12,864 nucleotides of DNA from Cyclobacteriaceae bacterium (GCA_025455445.1 JALOMN010000016.1:1-12864), one strand, 5' to 3'; shown: positions 1 to 8,501, numbered from the stretch's first letter. Notes: generated from the letters alone by a model not told the origin. Program-made: numbers and translations.

Positions 1-2181
1 AATTATGTTTTTAATACCGCGGATTTCGCTGAAATTAATTTTAGCATTCATCGCGAAATGCTGGTTGGCAAACCAACGAATAAATTCTTTTTGAGTAAGC
101 GACTCAGGGATATCAATCAACCATTCTTTCTCCCGAAGTTTTGTGAGATTGTGTTCTAGATTTAAACGATTATCTAATTTTCGCTCCAATGTTTTAAATC
201 CAGCCCGTTTACCATTCAGTTCATTGAACACCAGCGCACGTTTAATAAGAAATTTGTCTTTCGAGAAGAGTTCCCATCCTATTAATCCGAATAAACTTCT
301 TCTGCTTGCCTTCATGCTTCGATGAAGTGCTTTTTGAAGAGTTCCTAATTGTGCGGTGGGTGTCGAAATCTCGGGTCCTTCACCTTCAAAACAACTCAAC
401 AGGTTTTTTTCTACGTTTGATAGCCACAACCCACTGGATTCTGGTTCCTGATCGGAAGCCATTTTTTGAAAGTAAGCATACACGATTTCATCCTTTAGCA
501 GAATGCGTATGTCGCTGGCTTGATTTTGTTTTTCAAGAATTTGTTCACAATGCTCAAAATCAAGGAATACACCCAGTGTACTTTGCATCAATTCGGATAG
601 ATGCTGAAAGACTTGATTTACTTCTTTAATTGTTTGTATAATCGCTTGCTGATCGGATACTGCAAAATCAGCAAATGATTTCCTATCCCGCCAGGTATAT
701 TCTGGTTGATAAAACCTGCCTGCGTAGTGTAAATACAATTTAAATTTTCGCAGAGAATCATCCATCGTATCGAATTTGAAGTGATGAAACTCCTGCTTCA
801 CATTGATAACTTCTTTACGTGGATCTGATTTTAGGTATAAATCTTTGATATTGATTCCACATTCTGTTTCATCAAAAAGTGCATGTTTATATGTTTCCAG
901 TTCCTCTACAACTTGATCAATTCGATGACATAGCTGTAAGAATTTTCTTTCCAGCTGTATCGTATCAAGACTGATGTTCTTCTGTCTGTACTCATCCACT
1001 TTTTCAATCTGACTGGCAACTTTTGCATAGATTGGTTTTCTGTCTGTTTTAAAATCATGCACCAGGGCGATGTAATCGCCAAGTAAGTGTGCAGACATGC
1101 GCTGATAAACAACATCCAGGGCAACTCGCTTCTGACATACAACCAACACTCTTTTTCCGATTGCGATGGCGTCACTGATTAAGTTACAGATGAGTTGTGA
1201 TTTACCGGTTCCCGGTGGGCCTTGCACGACAAAAGAGTGTCCAAGTTTTGCAGCCTTCATTGCATTTTCCTGCCAGATATCCAACGGAAATACCGGATGC
1301 ATTTTTTCCTCCTTTACTAACTGTAAAAAGTTTAGCGAGGAAGGCCTTGCTTCTTCGGTGGTGCGTGCATGGAAAAAACCTTCGAGGTCTTGAAAGTTGG
1401 TGTTGTCAATCAGTTGTAAATAATCGGGCACCAGGTTAGAGCCTGCCTGTGGAAAAATACCAAGAACTGCATTTGGAAATAATTTTAATTCACCGTTTTT
1501 ATGGGTTTCTTCAAACTCATCACGTTTGATGGTTGTAAATGCCGTCAATTCATCGCGATAATTGTCTGCGTTGAAATTAATTTCTATTTCATGTTGCTGA
1601 AGCAATTGATATAATCTGGTTCGGAAAACTGTACTATCAGAATCACTATCTTCGAAAGTTTCTTCCAACAACTCTTCGTTTGCCTTAAATTGATTATAAA
1701 AAGCATAGGCTAGTAGAAATGTTTTATTGAAAGTGATGTCTGCTTCCTTGCGTAGTCGCAATACCCATTGATTGTTACTAATGGTAAGTGTAACCGGAAA
1801 ATATAAAAGTGGACATCGAACCAGGGTGCCATCTTTAAATTTCCCCTCTACAAAGGGCCATCCTACATGAAGGTCTTTCGATCCTTTTTCTTCAAAAATG
1901 AATTCATCAATGCGTTGCAGTTTTTTGAGTTTTCGACTTGCGTTATTAACTGCTTCCATGCGCGCATCTGCTAACCGGCACAATACTTTTTCCTGATTGG
2001 CGATTAATGCATTGATAATTGCAAACGCGGTTTCTCCATTTAAAAAGCTGAATTCTTGTACATCAATACATTGGTCAGCCAACAACCTCGGCAAAAAAAT
2101 GGAACGATTATTTCCCGTAAGGTTTGTGAGCCTGCGTAAATAAGAGGTAAGAAGTTTTTTTGTGTGGTCGGTGTTATTCAC
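1..2181 (-). CDS. Large superfamily 1 (UPF1/DNA2-like, AAA_11-type) helicase/ATPase, C-terminal part off the left edge
   Basis: The reading frame is open for 727 codons from a GTG at 2181 to the window edge, with no stop or frameshift. Residues 1-285 form an N-terminal region of unknown role. A Q-motif-like WQENA lies at 303-307, Walker A GPPGTGKS at 321-328, and a motif Ia-like stretch (VLVVCQKRVALDVV) near 345-358. This combination is typical of the UPF1/DNA2-like branch of superfamily 1, which uses ATP to move on or unwind nucleic acid. Residues from about 400 onward are charged and probably helical. No DExx (motif II) is visible before the edge, so it must lie further on. Upstream, an in-frame TAA at 2191-2193 and the absence of any ATG make GTG the only sensible start. 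It sits one base after the HhH gene's stop, which implies translational coupling. The helicase class is fairly sure; the biological role is unknown. Confidence 0.85.
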   Translation of the reverse strand, partial: MNNTDHTKKLLTSYLRRLTNLTGNNRSIFLPRLLADQCIDVQEFSFLNGETAFAIINALIANQEKVLCRLADARMEAVNNASRKLKKLQRIDEFIFEEKGSKDLHVGWPFVEGKFKDGTLVRCPLLYFPVTLTISNNQWVLRLRKEADITFNKTFLLAYAFYNQFKANEELLEETFEDSDSDSTVFRTRLYQLLQQHEIEINFNADNYRDELTAFTTIKRDEFEETHKNGELKLFPNAVLGIFPQAGSNLVPDYLQLIDNTNFQDLEGFFHARTTEEARPSSLNFLQLVKEEKMHPVFPLDIWQENAMKAAKLGHSFVVQGPPGTGKSQLICNLISDAIAIGKRVLVVCQKRVALDVVYQRMSAHLLGDYIALVHDFKTDRKPIYAKVASQIEKVDEYRQKNISLDTIQLERKFLQLCHRIDQVVEELETYKHALFDETECGINIKDLYLKSDPRKEVINVKQEFHHFKFDTMDDSLRKFKLYLHYAGRFYQPEYTWRDRKSFADFAVSDQQAIIQTIKEVNQVFQHLSELMQSTLGVFLDFEHCEQILEKQNQASDIRILLKDEIVYAYFQKMASDQEPESSGLWLSNVEKNLLSCFEGEGPEISTPTAQLGTLQKALHRSMKASRRSLFGLIGWELFSKDKFLIKRALVFNELNGKRAGFKTLERKLDNRLNLEHNLTKLREKEWLIDIPESLTQKEFIRWFANQHFAMNAKINFSEIRGIKNII

Positions 2182-2182
2182 G

Positions 2183-3085
2183 CTAAGGATTTAAAGTCAG
2201 ATAGGGTTTTACTTTTTCTATGTCTTGTTCGTTCATCAGTTCTATATTCCTTAGTTCGTCAAGAGATGAAAAATTTCCATGTTGAAACCGATAGGTGGTG
2301 ATTACTTTCGCCAATTTGTATCGAATGTAGGGATGCCTGGCTAATTCTTTTTCGGTGGCACTGTTAATTGAAAGTAAACGAGGTTGAAAGTTTTCTGAAA
2401 TGTAGGCTTTATTTGCTACTTGTTTTATGGTGGCAGAATCTAATCCATATACTTCGTAAAGTTGAGCCATTTTAATAAACCCACCCAAGCTATTGCGATA
2501 GGCAATAATTCGCGCAGACAGTTTACTTCCAATGCCGTAGATCCCAATCAATTGTGCGGAGTCTGCAAGATTTAAATCGAATTTTTCAATGATGGAGTTT
2601 TGTTTGGTAGTTGTTATGGGGTATGTATCTTTTTTAAATTCCGGTTTGACTTCCGGTAAATCAATGTATGGATAGATATTTTTATAAAGCAGTGTATCCA
2701 TTCCATATAGTTTCAAGAGGTCTGATTTGATTGTAAACTTTCCACCTTTGTTTCTATAATTTTCCAGGCGTTGTGCTGTCTTTTCAGAAAATCCGAGCTT
2801 GGTAAGTTCTTCTGCTGTTGCGGTATTCGGATTAAATCGTGATAAAGTGATTGCATGGCCAGGTTCAGGTACATTTGATTTTTCGCGAACTTTCAAATAG
2901 GCAACAATACTGTCAAGATCCTTAATTTCCTTTGAATAATCTGGTTGTGTTGAGCCCACCAGGTTTTTATAAGTTGGTATTATAATTATGGCCACCAACA
3001 TTAGAGGCAATAGTATAACGAAGGCATTGGTCTCGTGGCGAGAGAATCCAAAGAAAGCACGTACCCATGATCTGAATCGATGCAT
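2183..3085 (-). CDS. Membrane-anchored triple helix-hairpin-helix (ComEA-like) DNA-binding protein
   Basis: This 300-residue protein has a basic N-terminus (residues 1-17) and one hydrophobic segment at about 21-37, suggesting an inner-membrane anchor with the rest outside the cytoplasm. Three similar units of about 60 residues follow, starting near 84, 169 and 238. Each opens with an F/I-(D/N)-(P/L/S)-N-like turn, then a helix-hairpin-helix core (for example YGIGSKLSARIIAYR at 183-197), a G-G/N-F turn and a closing L..(V/L/I)..(Y/M/L) helix. The family is the ComEA/HhH fold, which binds the DNA backbone without sequence preference; in competent bacteria ComEA carries incoming DNA. Here DNA binding is inferred from the fold only. 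A role in a competence apparatus is not shown, because no other com genes are in view. The gene follows the DUF155 gene by 66 bases and is coupled to the helicase downstream. Confidence 0.85.
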   Translation of the reverse strand: MHRFRSWVRAFFGFSRHETNAFVILLPLMLVAIIIIPTYKNLVGSTQPDYSKEIKDLDSIVAYLKVREKSNVPEPGHAITLSRFNPNTATAEELTKLGFSEKTAQRLENYRNKGGKFTIKSDLLKLYGMDTLLYKNIYPYIDLPEVKPEFKKDTYPITTTKQNSIIEKFDLNLADSAQLIGIYGIGSKLSARIIAYRNSLGGFIKMAQLYEVYGLDSATIKQVANKAYISENFQPRLLSINSATEKELARHPYIRYKLAKVITTYRFQHGNFSSLDELRNIELMNEQDIEKVKPYLTLNP

Positions 3086-3151
3086 CGTTAAGAAAAATAG
3101 TAAAAATCTGATTCTGCCTTGAAGTATTTAAGTTACTTTTTCTATGAGTAA

Positions 3152-3937
3152 TTAAAATATTTTGGAGATAATCAGGTCAAATACTTCCAATAGAATCAGA
3201 ATAATTATTATCCATTCAAGCGTGTTGCTCTCCCGCTGATGCGAGATTTCGCGAAATACACTCAGGTTATCTTCTATAATGCGCAGCGTATACTCGATTT
3301 CGCTGAAGCGAACCCGTAAGTCAAAATGCTTCATTAATCCTTTATGCAATCTATCCAGATATTCATCGTCCCAAACCAATTCGGGGGCATCAAAAATATA
3401 GATGTTCTCCGCGATGTCGTTTTGTGTGTTGAGTGCTTTGCCAATAAACTTCAGCATGTTTCTGCGACTGATGCTAAGCTTTCCGGTAGTTTCCAGGTGA
3501 TTGGTAAAACTGCGTATTTCAGTGAGCAAATTTTCTGTTACTCCATGGTAATGATCAAGGGCAACTGATTGCGCAATATTGAACATGGCGATTCTGATTA
3601 CTTTTGAATCCAGGTGATCAACCACTACCTGGTTAAATTCAAATGTCATATCACCTGCTTTTACTTCAATTTCATGGTCATCCCTTAGCCAGTTGGTGGA
3701 GGGATTTTTCATGAACGGAAGTATGGTTTTTATTGCGATTTTTATTTCTTCATCACTATGACCAGAAAAAACAACCACACCATAGTTGAAGTAATATTGA
3801 AACTTATCTTCGCCAACACTGTAGAAAAGTTCCGAAGAGGAATCGGCAAGTGGTTTTAGTTCAAGAAAATTTTTAATTCCCTTTAGGTCTAATTGATTGG
3901 CTACCAGCAGGGCGGCAAGTTTTATCTTCTTTTCCAT
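3152..3937 (-). CDS. RMD1/RMND1 (DUF155) family protein with C-terminal membrane anchor
   Basis: This 261-residue protein has the features of the DUF155 family: an early Y-F-N-Y-G-V-V-V-F strand (49-57), an A-Q-S-V-A-L-D segment (122-128), a P-E-L-V-W motif (185-189) followed by a long amphipathic helical region, and one hydrophobic C-terminal segment (about 242-257). The C-terminal tail suggests an inner-membrane protein with most of its mass in the cytoplasm. Eukaryotic relatives are the yeast RMD proteins and mitochondrial RMND1, which anchors or supports mitochondrial translation; the bacterial function is not established. The ATG at 3937 lies 11 bases downstream of a perfect TAnnTTTG element, supporting this start and a very short leader. 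It is the first gene of a minus-strand run with the HhH protein and the helicase, and is divergent from the nuclease gene. Confidence 0.8.
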   Translation of the reverse strand: MEKKIKLAALLVANQLDLKGIKNFLELKPLADSSSELFYSVGEDKFQYYFNYGVVVFSGHSDEEIKIAIKTILPFMKNPSTNWLRDDHEIEVKAGDMTFEFNQVVVDHLDSKVIRIAMFNIAQSVALDHYHGVTENLLTEIRSFTNHLETTGKLSISRRNMLKFIGKALNTQNDIAENIYIFDAPELVWDDEYLDRLHKGLMKHFDLRVRFSEIEYTLRIIEDNLSVFREISHQRESNTLEWIIIILILLEVFDLIISKIF

Positions 3938-3948
3938 ACCATTTATAC

Positions 3949-3979
3949 CAAATTTAACTATTCTATAGCGTCAGGGAAA
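3949..3979 (-). promoter_or_regulatory. Bacteroidota-type promoter for the DUF155 gene
   Basis: On the minus strand TAAATTTG (3956-3949) matches the -7 consensus TAnnTTTG exactly. A -33-like TTTC (3979-3976) lies 19 bases upstream, one mismatch from TTTG. The element ends 11 bases before the DUF155 ATG. In AT-rich sequence single matches occur by chance; position and spacing favour a real promoter. Confidence 0.5.
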
Positions 3980-4028
3980 TATTTAAACAGATGAAATTGA
4001 TAATATTGTACTTTCTAAATTAAAGTGT

Positions 4029-4790
4029 ATGAAACATGTTTTACTGGTTGTTTTCTCGTGTCTTTTACTTACTGAAAGTTTTGGTTGGGGTGCCAATGGG
4101 CATCGTGCCACAGGCCTGATTGCAGAGCGCTACCTCAAAGCCAAAGCGAAAAAGCGTGTAAACAAACTTCTCGGTCAGGAATCGCTGGCAATGGTGAGCA
4201 CATGGATGGATGAAATCCGATCTGATTCTACCTATAATTATAGTGCCGATTGGCATTGGACCACCATACCGGATGGCGGAAAGTATGAAGATGTAGAGTC
4301 AAATCCGGATGGTAAAGTAATTATGATGATTGAAAAATTAAAAGCTGAATTAAAGTCTGGCAAACTTACGCCTAAACAAGAAGTAGAATATTTGAAAATG
4401 CTTGTGCACATGGTGGGTGATATCCATCAGCCTTTGCATGTGGGCAAGCCGGGTGACAGAGGCGGTAATGATGTGAAAGTGAAATGGGCAGGTCGTGATT
4501 CAAACCTCCATCGTGTGTGGGATAGCGATATGATTGAAGACATGCAGTTGAGTTATACTGAATTGGTAGGATTTATTGGTACAACAGATGCGGCAACTGT
4601 GAAGATCTGGCAGAACTCTAACGCGCGCCAGTGGGCGCAGGAATCGATGAGTTTGCGTCCGCAGGTTTATAATATTGGCAATGGAAGTCTCGGTTACCGC
4701 TATTCTTATAATAACATTGCAGCAGTGAAGCTCAGAATACTTCAGGCAGGTGTGCGCATTGCTGGGTTGCTTAATGAGATTTACGGTTGA
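4029..4790 (+). CDS. Secreted S1/P1-family nuclease
   Basis: The 253-residue product begins with a signal peptide (residues 1-19) ending in Phe-Gly, so that Trp20 would become the mature N-terminus. In P1 nuclease the free N-terminal Trp itself binds zinc. All nine zinc ligands known from P1 can be assigned with matching spacing: W20, H25, D61, H76, H127, D131, H137, H161 and D165. The motif HMVGDIHQPLH (127-137) is the family signature. Such enzymes cut single-stranded DNA and RNA and release 3' phosphate from nucleotides, using three zinc ions; export to the periplasm or outside is expected. A role in using extracellular nucleic acid as nutrient is inference. The gene is divergent from the DUF155 gene and converges on asnB. 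Family call is very sure. Confidence 0.96.
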   Translation: MKHVLLVVFSCLLLTESFGWGANGHRATGLIAERYLKAKAKKRVNKLLGQESLAMVSTWMDEIRSDSTYNYSADWHWTTIPDGGKYEDVESNPDGKVIMMIEKLKAELKSGKLTPKQEVEYLKMLVHMVGDIHQPLHVGKPGDRGGNDVKVKWAGRDSNLHRVWDSDMIEDMQLSYTELVGFIGTTDAATVKIWQNSNARQWAQESMSLRPQVYNIGNGSLGYRYSYNNIAAVKLRILQAGVRIAGLLNEIYG

Positions 4791-4810
4791 TCTTTTGCTC
4801 GAATAGAGAT

Positions 4811-4858
4811 TGAGGCTATCTCCGATGTTTGATTTTACAAATGAAGGAGACAGTCTCA
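4811..4858. terminator. Inverted repeat between convergent nuclease and asnB genes
   Basis: Arms of 13 bases (4811-4823 and 4846-4858) pair with one G-T wobble and one mismatch around a 22-base loop. The right arm ends exactly against the asnB stop codon. It lies between two convergent genes, so a two-way transcription stop is the natural reading. No clean T-run follows on the minus side, and on the plus side the next T-rich stretch lies inside asnB, so it is not a textbook intrinsic terminator. Confidence 0.45.
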
Positions 4859-6751
4859 TTATTTATGATATTTTTTCCACCACCATTGAAATACAATGAG
4901 TCCCCAGATCCGTGCATGCACATCTTGTGGATTAGATGAAAATAGCTGCCTTTTCAATTTTTCGATTTCGGAGTAATTAAAGATTCCTTGCGAGTGAATA
5001 TTCTTTTCAGAAAGCAGGTCATCAGTAATGAGTGACTTCATCTCTTTTCTGAACCATTTCAATAATGGTACTTCGAAACCTTTTTTCGGACGATTGTATA
5101 ATTTTTCAGGAAGAATATCGCGAAACGCATCTTGCAAAATGCGCTTGCGGATTGACCGTGTTATCTTAAATTCATCCGGTAAGCTAAATAGAAAATTCAC
5201 CACGTGATAATCCAAAAACGGAACACGCACTTCAAGGCCATTTGCCATGCTCATTAAATCCACTTTAGTGAGCATATCGTTTGGGAGCACCAAACGCATA
5301 TCAGTGAGAAGTATTTCCTGCATTGATTTGCCATCAGAAATAGTACTAAGCAATTCCTGCTTTCGGTTTTTATACTCTTGTTGATTTAAAAGAGATTTTG
5401 ATTGTTCAGATAATAGATTAATTGTTTCCTGTTCATTCGCAAATCCTGCCCATTGCCAATAGCGTTCTGTGGCTGAAAGTTTCATGCCATCAGCAAATCG
5501 TTTAAGTTGTCTGATTTTATTACTTGCGGTGTTATTTCTGGACTTAGGCAGAATATTCCACAAGGGAGAACATCCGGCAACCAGATTTTCCTTCCATCCG
5601 CGATGAATTATACGATGAAAGGCTGCATGTTTATTATACCCCGCCAGCATTTCATCTGCGCCATCTCCTGAAAGTGCCACGGTTGCATGTTTGCGCGTTT
5701 CTTTGCTTAGTATAAATACGTTGATAGCCGAAGAATCTGCGAAAGGTTCGTCCAGGTAATCCAGTATGGAATGTACATGTGCGAATAAATCATCATTGGT
5801 GAGTGAAAATACAGTATGCTGTGTGTTGAAGTGCTTCGCTACCAGGTTGGCATAGTCAGTTTCATCAAAAAACTTTTCATCGCGAAAGCCAATGGAGAAC
5901 GTTTGTAAATCTGCTTTATGCCTGCTGGCTAAAGCGGTTACCACCGATGAATCGATGCCACCACTTAGAAACGCACCCAAAGGCACATCGGCAATTAATC
6001 TGCGCTGCACAGAATCCTCCAGTAAAATTGTTAGTTTCTCTTTAGCTTCTGAATAGGAGAGCGCAGTAGTTTGATTGACTGGAATAGTATAATAACAATG
6101 TGTTTCAATTTTCCTTCTGCTAACTTTTAAATAATGTCCGGGAAGGAGTTTTTTAACGTGCGCGAAAATTGTGTGTGGTGCTGCGATATAGTTTAATTGC
6201 AGATAATTATGCAGTGAAACATAATCTAGTTCTTTGTCAATACCATATTCAAGTATGGCTTTCATTTCTGAGCCGAACAAAAACTTATCTTCATCAAATA
6301 AGTATAACAACGGCTTTATACCATATCGGTCGCGCGCCAGAAAAAATGTTTGTTCCTGTTTATCATAAATACAAAATGAAAAGAACCCATTCAGTTTTGA
6401 CAGACAGTTGTCTCCTTCCTTTATAAAAAGTTTTAATAGTACTTCTGTGTCGGATTGCGTGCGAAATCGAGTGCCTTCTTTCTCTAACTCATTTCGTAAT
6501 TCAATGAAATTGAAAATTTCACCATTGAACACAATACAAAATCGATTGCCTTCATCCCACATCGGCTGATTGGCAATGCTTCTTGTATCAATAATCGAAA
6601 GCCTACGATGACCAAGTGCAACATAGTCGTCATGATATACGTCCTGAAAATCCGGTCCGCGCTTACTCAATGCCATGGTGGCCGCAGTCACGTGGATCAT
6701 ATTGAACTTGCCTACCAGGTTAAATGCAAAAATACCGGTGATGCCGCACAT
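4859..6751 (-). CDS. asnB: Asparagine synthetase, glutamine-hydrolysing
   Basis: The 630-residue protein starts Met-Cys-Gly-Ile, so removal of Met exposes the catalytic N-terminal cysteine of a class II glutamine amidotransferase. The glutaminase domain (about 1-210) shows GHRRLSIID at 47-55, FNGEIFN at 75-81 and D101, all used for glutamine binding. The synthetase domain follows, with the ATP-binding PP-loop LSGGIDSS at 262-269 and a later SGDGADE motif. The enzyme transfers glutamine nitrogen to aspartate, using ATP through a beta-aspartyl-AMP intermediate, in the cytoplasm. Length fits the 600-640 residue bacterial AsnB group. Some AsnB-like paralogues modify peptides or sugars, but no such cluster surrounds this one, so asparagine supply is the likeliest role. 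The DUF1080 gene ends 95 bases upstream on the same strand. Confidence 0.95.
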   Translation of the reverse strand: MCGITGIFAFNLVGKFNMIHVTAATMALSKRGPDFQDVYHDDYVALGHRRLSIIDTRSIANQPMWDEGNRFCIVFNGEIFNFIELRNELEKEGTRFRTQSDTEVLLKLFIKEGDNCLSKLNGFFSFCIYDKQEQTFFLARDRYGIKPLLYLFDEDKFLFGSEMKAILEYGIDKELDYVSLHNYLQLNYIAAPHTIFAHVKKLLPGHYLKVSRRKIETHCYYTIPVNQTTALSYSEAKEKLTILLEDSVQRRLIADVPLGAFLSGGIDSSVVTALASRHKADLQTFSIGFRDEKFFDETDYANLVAKHFNTQHTVFSLTNDDLFAHVHSILDYLDEPFADSSAINVFILSKETRKHATVALSGDGADEMLAGYNKHAAFHRIIHRGWKENLVAGCSPLWNILPKSRNNTASNKIRQLKRFADGMKLSATERYWQWAGFANEQETINLLSEQSKSLLNQQEYKNRKQELLSTISDGKSMQEILLTDMRLVLPNDMLTKVDLMSMANGLEVRVPFLDYHVVNFLFSLPDEFKITRSIRKRILQDAFRDILPEKLYNRPKKGFEVPLLKWFRKEMKSLITDDLLSEKNIHSQGIFNYSEIEKLKRQLFSSNPQDVHARIWGLIVFQWWWKKYHK

Positions 6752-6846
6752 GAGTTAATAAGTTATAGCAAGATAGAAAGTATACAGGGTCAAAAAAATG
6801 CGGGCGAATGAGCTCACTGAAAATAATATTCAGCAAGGCTATAAAC

Positions 6847-7608
6847 TTATTGCAGTTTTTTAATCATTATATTCTTGAACCATATTTCGCTTCCATGATC
6901 CTGTAATACGATGTGTCCGGTAGCTGAGGCTCCATATCCTGCAGCGTCTTTCCATTTACTTGCATTTTTTGTGACAATCCATTCCGGTGAACCTAATTCG
7001 TATTCCAACACTTTGGTGCCGTTTAACCAATGTTCAACATGATTTTTATTCACCAGTAATTTGGTAGTATTCCATTCATTTAATGGTTTTACTCGTGCAT
7101 TTACCGGAGCATGCATTCCATAGTTGGCACCTGTTAAGTGATCCGGAGTTTCATTTGGGTAACCACCATCATCCATTAATTGATATTCTGGTCCGCTGTA
7201 ATAGGGTTGATCAAAATTCTCAGTTACGCGAAACATTACACCCGAATTGCCTTCTACTGAAATCTTCCACTCAAAATAAAGTTCAAAATTATCAAATTGT
7301 GTAGTGGTCATTAGATCCGATCTTTTATCGCCCACACCGGTAGTGGTTTCATCCAGTGCTTTACAATGGAGCACGCCATCAATTACTTCCCAGGTATTGT
7401 TTTCTCTTGATTTAAAAATCTGCCACCCATTCAACGATTGTCCATTAAATAATAGCTGCCAACCTTCGGCTTTTTGCTGTTTTGTAAGCTCTGGAAGTTC
7501 GGCAGTTGTGCTTACGCTTGACTTATTTTCTTCCATTTTTCGAAGTGTGCATTGTGCGACAACCATAATTAATGAAACGAACAGAAGGCCATAGGCTATT
7601 TTTCTCAT
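6847..7608 (-). CDS. DUF1080 (3-keto-disaccharide hydrolase-like) lipoprotein
   Basis: The ATG at 7608 gives a 253-residue protein with a typical N-terminus (Met-Arg-Lys, then a hydrophobic core). An in-frame TTG two codons earlier is a less likely start. Cys20 follows Val-Val-Ala-Gln, a loose lipobox; Gln just before Cys is unusual, so lipidation is likely but not certain. The rest is one DUF1080 domain, a concanavalin-like beta-sandwich, recognised by GWQLLFNGQSLNGW near 49-62, TWEVIDGVLHC nearby, and later GNSGVMFR and EYQLMDD segments. The family includes enzymes that hydrolyse 3-keto-glycosides and proteins that bind sugars; the exact substrate cannot be read here. It lies ahead of asnB on the same strand and is divergent, with 65 bases between, from the outer-membrane barrel gene. 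Confidence 0.9.
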   Translation of the reverse strand: MRKIAYGLLFVSLIMVVAQCTLRKMEENKSSVSTTAELPELTKQQKAEGWQLLFNGQSLNGWQIFKSRENNTWEVIDGVLHCKALDETTTGVGDKRSDLMTTTQFDNFELYFEWKISVEGNSGVMFRVTENFDQPYYSGPEYQLMDDGGYPNETPDHLTGANYGMHAPVNARVKPLNEWNTTKLLVNKNHVEHWLNGTKVLEYELGSPEWIVTKNASKWKDAAGYGASATGHIVLQDHGSEIWFKNIMIKKLQ

Positions 7609-7673
7609 AAACAATTGGTTTTATGTTGGTTACTTAATCAGTTATTTTGATATTGAATTCCTAAAATACTAAT

Positions 7674-8501
7674 ATGAAATTAAAGTCATACTACATTCTT
7701 GCTTTAGTAATCTGTGCCACTATTTCAATCGCTAATGGACAGATTCATATAGGCGCAACGTCTGGTTATAATGCTACTTTCGTATTGGATCAGGGGCTCA
7801 AGGCTGATCCGCGTTATAATTCCACATACACCTATAATTGGTCTCCCTATGGTATTTCTTTTGGTGCTGATCTGGGGCAAAAATTTGGACTTTCACTGGA
7901 ATCAATCTGGTCTAATCAAGGTCAAATATATAATGTAATTAATACAGCAAAAGAAATTGCGGGTGCCCGTAAGATAGACTTGCAGTATGTTAACCTTCCT
8001 CTGCTTTTAAAATTTATGGGGTCAGGTTCTAAAGGTGTAAGAGCAAATTTCAACTTTGGACCGCAGTTGTCAATTCTTACTTCAGGTGTAGAAAGTTTAA
8101 CTACCCAGGCGGGAACTTATGAAATACCGGAAGGTGTAGATTTTGCTGAAATACAGGAAGAATATCAAAATTATAATCCGGTCAATAATGGTAATGGCAC
8201 CTACACCTTAGGGGAGGACGTGCCGACTACCGATCTTTTAACCAAGGCAGCGAATGATTTTAAAACAAAAGAATTTCAGTTGGCGGCTGCATTTGGTTTA
8301 GATATTGATTTATCAAAACACTTATACCTCACTACTCAGGTGCGCGCGAATTATAGTCTTACGGACATGCGAAATGAAGATATCATCAATTCACTGAAGG
8401 CGGGTGATTATTCAGAAATATTTGGTGGGCGTGCTAACTTACTGGTGGGTGTGCAAGTAGGTTTACATTACTACTTTGGTACACTGCGCTCTTTCAGATA
8501 A
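7674..8501 (+). CDS. Outer-membrane beta-barrel protein (PorT/OMP_b-brl family)
   Basis: The product has 275 residues. A signal peptide (residues 1-22, ending Ala-Asn-Gly before Gln23) is followed by alternating hydrophobic and polar strands with many Gly, Tyr and Asn, as in small eight-stranded barrels. The segment IDLQYVNLPLLLKF near residue 103 is the hallmark strand of the Bacteroidota porin-like/PorT family, and a strand rich in Gly, Val and Tyr near the C-terminus ends the barrel. The middle (about 145-190) holds a long Gly/Asn/Glu-rich section, probably an external loop. The final residues extend past the usual terminal aromatic (Tyr-Tyr-Phe, then seven more ending Phe-Arg). Function is unknown; the family includes transport pores and structural proteins. 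A rho-independent terminator follows 25 bases after the stop. Confidence 0.85.
   Translation: MKLKSYYILALVICATISIANGQIHIGATSGYNATFVLDQGLKADPRYNSTYTYNWSPYGISFGADLGQKFGLSLESIWSNQGQIYNVINTAKEIAGARKIDLQYVNLPLLLKFMGSGSKGVRANFNFGPQLSILTSGVESLTTQAGTYEIPEGVDFAEIQEEYQNYNPVNNGNGTYTLGEDVPTTDLLTKAANDFKTKEFQLAAAFGLDIDLSKHLYLTTQVRANYSLTDMRNEDIINSLKAGDYSEIFGGRANLLVGVQVGLHYYFGTLRSFR

Noticed and set aside
1..2181. Apparent absence of a long gene, suggesting a degraded or non-coding region
   Set aside because: Reading the minus strand codon by codon gives one uninterrupted frame of 727 codons with helicase motifs; it only lacks a stop because it leaves the window.
3122..3138. Small palindrome AAGTA/TACTT between the DUF155 and HhH genes as a terminator
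   Set aside because: Only 5 AT-rich pairs and no suitable T-run; too weak, and the genes look co-transcribed.
6752..6846. Promoter for asnB (a TTTG at 6794-6791 followed by TATCTTGC at 6775-6768)
   Set aside because: Spacing of 15 is too short and the -7 element has two mismatches; not better than chance in AT-rich DNA.
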